Made by a program: the position numbers and the translations under genes
Shown here: in pieces, positions 43,795-48,372 of the stretch
How positions within the stretch are numbered: the first letter of the stretch is position 1
Layout of the letters: every line of letters starts with the position of its first letter
From: Candidatus Thiodiazotropha endolucinida
GTDB taxonomy: Bacteria; Pseudomonadota; Gammaproteobacteria; Chromatiales; Chromatiaceae
Direction of reading: 5' to 3'
DNA length: 48,372 bases
Assembly: GCF_001715975.1 (NCBI RefSeq)
Contig: NZ_MARB01000030.1
Coordinates: 1-48,372 of the forward strand
The notes under the pieces: generated by a model
Seen by the model: only the letters and a program-made list of their open reading frames with translations
Database searches by the model: none
What the model was told of the DNA's origin: nothing

Positions 43795-45201
43795 GTGGCA
43801 GAGAAAAAAGTAGACGTCGCCATCCTCGGTTCAGGAACAGCGGGACTGAATGCAACCAGCCGGGTCGGCCCGAGCGGTAAAAGCTTTCTCCTCATCAATG
43901 GTGGTGAACCCGGCACCACCTGTGCACGGGTCGGCTGCATGCCCTCCAAGGCGTTGATCCAGGTAGCCGAGGACTACCATCGCAGAACCCACCTCAATCG
44001 CTACGGTGTGGATGGCCATACGGAACTGACCATCGATCTCCCCGAAGCCATGGAGCATGTGCAGGATCTGCGCGACAACTTCGTCGACCGGGTCCTCTCC
44101 AACAGTACCGACAACATGGGCGACAAGTTCATCGAAGCGTATGCGAAATTTGTCGATCCCCACACCCTTGAACTCGACAACGGCGACCGGGTTGTTGCAG
44201 AGAGGATCGTTATCGCTACGGGATCCCGCCCGGTTGTGCCGGCCGCCTGGGAGGCCTTCGGTGATAAGGTACTGACCACTGACACCTTCTTCGAACTGGA
44301 AGATCTGCCGAAATCGGTGGCCGTGGTGGGCCTGGGTGTGATCGGCCTGGAGCTGGGGCAATCCCTAAGCCGCCTGGAGATCGATGTGTACGGTTTCGAT
44401 ATGGCGCAGACCATCGGCGGGGCCACGGATCCGGAAGTCTCGCAGATGGCCTTAGAGACCATGCAACGGGAGTTCCCCATCTACCTGGGCGAACCGGTCG
44501 AGATCAGCGAAGAGGGTGCACAGTTGCGCGTCACCGCGGGTGAACATTCGGTGGTCGTCGACAAGGTCCTGGCAAGTCTCGGGCGGACGCCCAACGTGGA
44601 AGGCCTGGCATTGGAAAACGCCGGGATCGAAGTCGACGATCGCGGTATCCCTGTCTATAACCCGAATACCATGCAGTGCGGCGATTCCCATATCTTCATC
44701 GCGGGCGATGTGAATGGCGAACGCCCTATCCTGCACGAGGCCGGTGACGAGGGTAAAATCGCCGGTCATAACGCCGCCCATGACGAAGTCACCGCGTTCA
44801 AGCGCAAGGTCCCCCTGGCGATCAACTTTTGCGACCCGAATATCTGTCTGGTGGGCGAAACCTACCAGGCCCTGGATCTGGAGAAAGCAGCCATCGGCGA
44901 GGTCAAGCTCGCCCCGGTCGGACGCGCCCAGATCATGGGCCAGAGCCGCGGCATCATCCGCGTCTACGGCGATAAAGCCAGCGGCATGATACTGGGTGCC
45001 GAAATGATCACCACCCGCGGTGAAAACCTGGCCCATCTGCTCAACTGGGCCATCTCTCAGCAACTTACTGTCGGCGACCTGCTGCGCATGCCTTTTTACC
45101 ATCCCGTCATCGAAGAGGCGTTACAGGCGGCGCTCAACAATCTCTACGCCCAGGTCGAGGCAAAAAACCAGGGTCCTGTAAAAGAACTCTATCCCCTATA
45201 A
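43795..45201 (+). CDS. Dihydrolipoamide-dehydrogenase-like flavoprotein
   Basis: A 468-residue pyridine nucleotide-disulfide oxidoreductase with GTG start and AGGAG 7 nt before it. It has FAD binding (VAILGSGTAGLNA), the redox disulfide Cys43/Cys48 (TTCARVGCMPSKAL), NAD binding (VAVVGLGVIGLELGQSLSRL) and the C-terminal catalytic His-Glu region (FYHPVIEEALQAALNN). No 2-oxoacid dehydrogenase E1 or E2 genes adjoin. It may serve another lipoate- or thiol-linked role. An OsmC gene follows after 7 nt. Confidence 0.85.
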   Translation: MAEKKVDVAILGSGTAGLNATSRVGPSGKSFLLINGGEPGTTCARVGCMPSKALIQVAEDYHRRTHLNRYGVDGHTELTIDLPEAMEHVQDLRDNFVDRVLSNSTDNMGDKFIEAYAKFVDPHTLELDNGDRVVAERIVIATGSRPVVPAAWEAFGDKVLTTDTFFELEDLPKSVAVVGLGVIGLELGQSLSRLEIDVYGFDMAQTIGGATDPEVSQMALETMQREFPIYLGEPVEISEEGAQLRVTAGEHSVVVDKVLASLGRTPNVEGLALENAGIEVDDRGIPVYNPNTMQCGDSHIFIAGDVNGERPILHEAGDEGKIAGHNAAHDEVTAFKRKVPLAINFCDPNICLVGETYQALDLEKAAIGEVKLAPVGRAQIMGQSRGIIRVYGDKASGMILGAEMITTRGENLAHLLNWAISQQLTVGDLLRMPFYHPVIEEALQAALNNLYAQVEAKNQGPVKELYPL

Positions 45202-45208
45202 GCGGTGT

Positions 45209-45607
45209 ATGAACATGGATTCCATTCAGGTCAGTTTCACAGGCGGCAAACGTATTCAGGCCAAGGTCGGCGATTACACCATAGAGACGGACCAGCCCCT
45301 CAAGTATGGCGGTGAAGCCAGCGCCCCTGCCCCCTTCGATCTGTTTCTCGCCTCGCTGGCCACCTGTGCGGGCATATACGCCTGGAATTTCTGCGAATCA
45401 CGCAAACTCTCAACCGAAGGCATGGATCTGCGCATGGATTGTGTCAACGATGAGAAGAAAAAAATGATCGTCAAGGTCATATTCCGTCTCACCCTTCCCG
45501 ACGGATTCCCTGAGAAGTACCGCAGCGGCATCGTCCGGGCAATGGAACTCTGCGCCGTGAAACGGCACATGATGGATACACCCGAGTTCTCATTTGACCT
45601 TGTGTGA
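45209..45607 (+). CDS. OsmC-family peroxidase-like protein
   Basis: 132 residues with the OsmC/YhfA fold. The two catalytic-type cysteines are in SLATCAGIYAWNF and MELCAVKRHMMDTP. Family members reduce organic hydroperoxides with dihydrolipoamide or other thiols. The adjacent flavoprotein, 7 nt upstream on the same strand, is dihydrolipoamide-dehydrogenase-like, so the pair could form one thiol-peroxide reduction unit. Confidence 0.85.
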   Translation: MNMDSIQVSFTGGKRIQAKVGDYTIETDQPLKYGGEASAPAPFDLFLASLATCAGIYAWNFCESRKLSTEGMDLRMDCVNDEKKKMIVKVIFRLTLPDGFPEKYRSGIVRAMELCAVKRHMMDTPEFSFDLV

Positions 45608-45628
45608 TCCGATAGTGTGACGAGCAGG

Positions 45629-46000
45629 TTATTGGATCTTTACAACATGGGCGATTCCGCCCCCATGATCCAACGATTCCAGTGCCATTGTCCCGCCATC
45701 ATAGGCAAGGATCTTCAATCGTCCGGGTAGTGCTCCCTTCATGTGAATGATATCTCCCTCGCAGCTATAATCCCCCGACTTATCGATTGCCGGACGGGAT
45801 TTGAGAAAGCGGACCGTGCCGTTCTTCATAAACTCCCAGGATTGACTATCGTCCTTAATGCTGTTTCCGGCAAACTCGACATGTGACTGCTGCCACTTGC
45901 CTATGATGTCTTTAGCGCACTCAGCATACGCGTTGATAGGGGCAGCGATGGCGACACTGAGCATGGCAGACAAGAAATAGAGTCCAGGTTTCCTTTGCAT
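45629..46000 (-). CDS. Small exported protein of unknown function
   Basis: 123 residues: signal peptide (LYFLSAMLSVAIAAPINAYA), then a beta-rich mature domain (CAKDIIGKWQQSHVEF, WEFMKNGTVRFLKSRPAI, DYSCEGDIIHMKG, MALESLDHGGGIAHVVKI) that resembles small lipocalin-like domains. Two cysteines may pair. AAGGA lies 8 nt before the ATG. It is convergent with the OsmC gene. Function is unknown. Confidence 0.72.
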   Translation of the reverse strand: MQRKPGLYFLSAMLSVAIAAPINAYAECAKDIIGKWQQSHVEFAGNSIKDDSQSWEFMKNGTVRFLKSRPAIDKSGDYSCEGDIIHMKGALPGRLKILAYDGGTMALESLDHGGGIAHVVKIQ

Positions 46001-46424
46001 GGTGATAATCCTTGATCGAATTTGGTGATAATTACGACAATCATACAGCGCAATGCCGAATCGGTTTCAGAAATATTGACACTCACTCATCAACAAGAGT
46101 CTAGCGGAGTTTTCACCGTCGTCGGCCCGACGCTTCGCCGCCCTGCCACCTCGAGTGCACCCTGAATTCACACATTCCTGAACCTGGCAGCACTCATCCA
46201 TGTGGTTTTGTTGTATTTGTTTAAGTGCCAATCATGGTATGAGAAGAGAAGCTTGGCCATTCAAATCAGCGGCGAACAACATGAAGCGGCACATGATCAG
46301 GTGCCTATCCCTAACTTGTTGAAACCATTATTGCTTGATGGTTATGGAGTAAGGTATTTAAATGGGTGTACTCAATAGGATTTGCTATCGTAATGGCCTG
46401 GACTTTTCTGTCAGGCGGATTAAG
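46001..46424. other. Intergenic region without visible gene, upstream of the miniature-element remnant
   Basis: About 420 nt with no frame worth reporting and no clear dyad. It leads directly into the GGGCCTGTTAACAC repeat and the hairpin at 46425-46560. Confidence 0.5.
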
Positions 46425-46560
46425 CTAGGGCCTGTTAACACTAATCCAATCGGCCCTGCTGGGACTATTTTTTCGTCCAGCAAGGCAGCGTGAGCGATGT
46501 GTAGTGACTCTACATGAGCGAATGCTAACGCCGCTGGACGGAAAAAAACCCACGGAACAA
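46425..46560 (+). mobile_element. Remnant of a miniature inverted-repeat-type element
   Basis: It begins with the dispersed motif CTAGGGCCTGTTAACACTA followed by ATCCAATCGGCCCT (to 46457). A nested dyad follows: TTTTTTCGTCCAGC (46468-46481) faces GCTGGACGGAAAAAA (46533-46547), with an inner TGTAG/CTACA hairpin (46500-46514). No coding frame lies inside. The motif resembles a terminal inverted repeat, but I find no facing copy before the diguanylate cyclase start at 46577. The element therefore looks truncated at its right end. Mobility is inferred. Confidence 0.55.
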
Positions 46561-46576
46561 CCAGAGAAGGTAACGG

Positions 46577-47725
46577 GTGAATCAGATCAATTCCGGTCGA
46601 CGTACAGGGGACAGGCGTTCCGGTTTGGAGCGCCGCAAAAACCAGACAGGTAAACAGGGAACCGAACACCGGATGTCCTGGGAAGACCAGCGCACCCAGT
46701 ACTGGACACGCCTGCTGTTTTGCGGCCTGGCGCTCCTCTACTTCAATTTCGGCGGCGAGGAACAGGTACGCGACTGGACCAACCTTCAGGTGGTCAACCT
46801 GATCTTTCTGGTCTTTGGCATCGAGATTCTGTTCTTCATGCGGCACGCTTCACGGGTGCCGCACGCGCCCTGGCGTCAACGCCTGACCATGTGGATCGAC
46901 ATCGTCATGGCATCTTTCGCGGTGCTGGCGGATACCACCATCAGTTCCCCCGGTTTTCTGGTCTACCTGATGGTGATTCTCGGCAACGGCATGCGCTACG
47001 GCCTGCGACTGTTCGGTGAAGCGGTCATAGGCAGCCTTGGCGCAGTCATATTGATCGTCAGCCTGCGGTTGTTTGACTATGTCGACCTGTTTTCGGTCAG
47101 CGCAGTCTTTTTTCTCGTCTTCTTCGCGATCATCGTCATCTATTCCTACACCCTGACGGCCAAGATAGAACTCGGCCGCGCCAAGCTTGCCCACGAACGC
47201 AACATCGACGCCCTCACCGGGCTGCTCAACCAGCGCGCCCTGGTGGAACGCTCGTCATCCCTGTTCCAGAGCCAGGAGGACGGTAACAGCGTGGTTGTCC
47301 TGTTCGCAGACCTGGACGGTTTCAAGCGCGTCAACGACACCCACGGCCACCATGTGGGCGATCGCTTGCTTGCAGGTGTTGCAGACAGTATCGCCAATAC
47401 AGTACGCGACGAAGACCTGGTGTCACGCTATGGCGGAGATGAATTCCTGCTACTGCTGCCCTATGCCACCAAGCAGTGCGGAGAGACAGTTGCCCAGCGC
47501 GTGAGACAGGCGATCGACGACTACGCCAAAGAGAACGGCATCGACTTCAGCATCTCCATCGGCATGGGCAGATACCCCGATCATGGTCACGACCTGGATA
47601 GTGTGATCAGAAGTGTCGATCAGGCGATGTACCGCAGCAAACTGAAACATGGGGGCGGTGGTATTTTGCATGTTGACGGCGGCGAACTGGATACGGCCGA
47701 GTCGACTTCCGGGATGACGTATTGA
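46577..47725 (+). CDS. Membrane-anchored diguanylate cyclase (GGDEF)
   Basis: 382 residues. A basic N-terminal tail (GRRTGDRRSGLERRKNQTG) precedes about five to six membrane segments (residues ~45-200; for example LLFCGLALLYFNF, VVNLIFLVFGIEILFFM and AVFFLVFFAIIVIYSYTL). The C-terminal GGDEF domain has RYGGDEFLLLLP and preceding FADLDGFKRVNDTHGHHVGD. It makes cyclic-di-GMP; no clear RxxD inhibitory site was seen four to five residues before GGDEF. The GTG start follows AAGG. It lies just after the miniature-element remnant, which may supply or separate its promoter. Confidence 0.9.
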   Translation: MNQINSGRRTGDRRSGLERRKNQTGKQGTEHRMSWEDQRTQYWTRLLFCGLALLYFNFGGEEQVRDWTNLQVVNLIFLVFGIEILFFMRHASRVPHAPWRQRLTMWIDIVMASFAVLADTTISSPGFLVYLMVILGNGMRYGLRLFGEAVIGSLGAVILIVSLRLFDYVDLFSVSAVFFLVFFAIIVIYSYTLTAKIELGRAKLAHERNIDALTGLLNQRALVERSSSLFQSQEDGNSVVVLFADLDGFKRVNDTHGHHVGDRLLAGVADSIANTVRDEDLVSRYGGDEFLLLLPYATKQCGETVAQRVRQAIDDYAKENGIDFSISIGMGRYPDHGHDLDSVIRSVDQAMYRSKLKHGGGGILHVDGGELDTAESTSGMTY

Positions 47726-47827
47726 TGCTGTTGTTTTGAATGGAAATCAATGCTTGTAGTAATGTTGCCTTCAACAGAACAGGCGTGTCAGTGACTGCAT
47801 CCGATGGAAGGCCTTTGTTACACGTTT

Positions 47828-48208
47828 TTACTCATGGACTAGTGGCTGCATCAGATGGATAACAGCCCCCGTCGGATCTGAAACAACACAAACACTACCG
47901 ACGTCTGGTACATCATATGGGGGCACTAAAACTTTGCCTCCCAGGTGTGCTGCGTTTTTAGCACATGCATCAATATTATCGACTGCAACATATGAGTGCC
48001 AATACGAGCCTTCTCCCGGTGTATCAGGAGTAGGATTCATCATACCTGCTATGTCATGCCCCTCCTTCTGAAATAGGGTGTATTTGCCAAATTCACCTGC
48101 ATCAACCTCTTTCATGGTCCAGCCCAGTAATTTGCTAAAAAATACCCCGCTAAGTTCTTGATCAGTTGTTACGAGCTCTCGCCAAATAAAAGGATTGTGT
48201 TCTGGCAT
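47828..48208 (-). CDS. VOC-family (glyoxalase/bleomycin-resistance-like) cassette protein
   Basis: 126 residues with two beta-alpha-beta-beta-beta modules of the vicinal oxygen chelate fold: FIWRELVTTDQELSGVFFSK..LGWTMKEV and SYWHSYVAVDNIDACAKNA...GSVCVVSDPTGAVIHLMQP. The substrate is unknown; the metal-ligand positions are not typical of glyoxalase I. VOC genes are common integron-cassette cargo. Here an attC-like site lies 23 nt upstream of the start and a degenerate one may follow the stop, so the gene is probably a cassette transcribed leftward. Confidence 0.82.
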   Translation of the reverse strand: MPEHNPFIWRELVTTDQELSGVFFSKLLGWTMKEVDAGEFGKYTLFQKEGHDIAGMMNPTPDTPGEGSYWHSYVAVDNIDACAKNAAHLGGKVLVPPYDVPDVGSVCVVSDPTGAVIHLMQPLVHE

Positions 48209-48231
48209 GAATCATCCTCTATTATGATTTC

Positions 48232-48299
48232 TTATAACGCCACGTTTCAGCCGATGAGGGGAGCGCCAGCCGACCCGAAGTTCGGCTGGAAGCGATTGT
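48232..48299 (-). other. attC-like recombination site of an integron gene cassette
   Basis: Read on the minus strand: ACAATCGCTTCCAGCCGA, a CGAA-type hairpin centre, then TCGGCTGAAACGTGGCGTTATAA. The outer parts pair imperfectly (TCGGCTGGAAGCGATTGT against TCGGCTGAAACGTGGCGTTA), as in attC sites. The inner core is GTTATAA at 48232-48238; the outer core is cut after ACAA by the intron. The VOC gene follows in the usual cassette spacing. Confidence 0.6.
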
Positions 48300-48372
48300 G
48301 TACGCCCAGCATGGGCATGAACTGATGGGGTGGAAGTCCCCTGTAGGAGAACCACAGTCGATGATCGATGAA
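48300..48372 (+). mobile_element. 5' end of a group II intron (probably class C, attC-targeting), truncated by the window edge
   Basis: The sequence after TTGT at 48296-48299 has the layout of a group II intron domain I start: GTACGCCCAGCATGGGC, a small hairpin, then ACTGATGGGGTGGAAGTCCCCTGTAGGAG. This resembles bacterial class C introns by recall, not by search. The 5' boundary could be 48298 or 48300. The insertion point after TTGT in an attC outer core matches the known preference of class C-attC introns. The reverse-transcriptase ORF would lie beyond the window. Confidence 0.6.

Overview
The window reads as a chromosomal segment of a gammaproteobacterium, probably a Chromatiales/Sedimenticola-like sulfur-oxidiser or a relative. 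This placement is an inference from gene order and protein resemblance, not from a search. Its left half holds one long minus-strand flagellar and chemotaxis locus in the Pseudomonas/Vibrio polar-flagellum order: fliL-fliM-fliN-fliO-fliP-fliQ-fliR-flhB-flhA-(small ORF)-flhF-fleN-fliA-cheY-cheZ-cheA-cheB-motC-motD-parC-parP-cheW-(57-aa ORF)-DUF2802-mobB (about 22.96 kb down to 1.77 kb). Left of it lie a SAM methyltransferase, a YbaK-type deacylase and tRNA-Ser(GGA) with a terminator.

The locus is largely intact, but two genes that position the machinery are broken. parP has an in-frame amber codon between its N-terminal region and its CheW-like domain. flhF has a frameshifting deletion, inferred to be 13 nt, that removes the Walker A lysine. 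Divergent from fliL is a two-gene signalling unit, an HDOD-GAF-histidine kinase followed by a receiver-PAS-GGDEF-EAL protein. The receiver is disrupted too. The lesions are not simple homopolymer errors and suggest recent decay of polar motility and signalling.

The middle (28-36 kb) carries ettA, a bacteriohemerythrin, an orphan ParA ATPase and a tightly overlapping minus-strand operon: malyl-CoA lyase, a succinate/malate-CoA ligase pair, a periplasmic protein of unknown function and a TlpA-like thioredoxin. Further right are a membrane-anchored unknown protein, a UbiA-family prenyltransferase, a TonB-dependent copper receptor, glcD-glcE (no glcF follows), two small exported proteins, a dihydrolipoamide-dehydrogenase-like flavoprotein, an OsmC protein, another small exported protein and a membrane diguanylate cyclase. 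glcDE makes glyoxylate, and the malyl-CoA lyase/ligase pair could join it to acetyl-CoA to give malate, so the two loci may form one glycolate-salvage route.

Two kinds of mobile DNA are visible. A dispersed motif, consensus CTAGGGCCTGTTAACACTA, occurs seven times, six of them at or within tens of bases of a stop codon. One copy (46.4 kb) is attached to a larger dyad that looks like half of a miniature element. At the right edge a VOC-family gene is preceded by an attC-like site, and the 5' end of a group II intron starts inside that site's outer core. This is the arrangement of a group IIC-attC intron in an integron gene cassette; it continues past the window.
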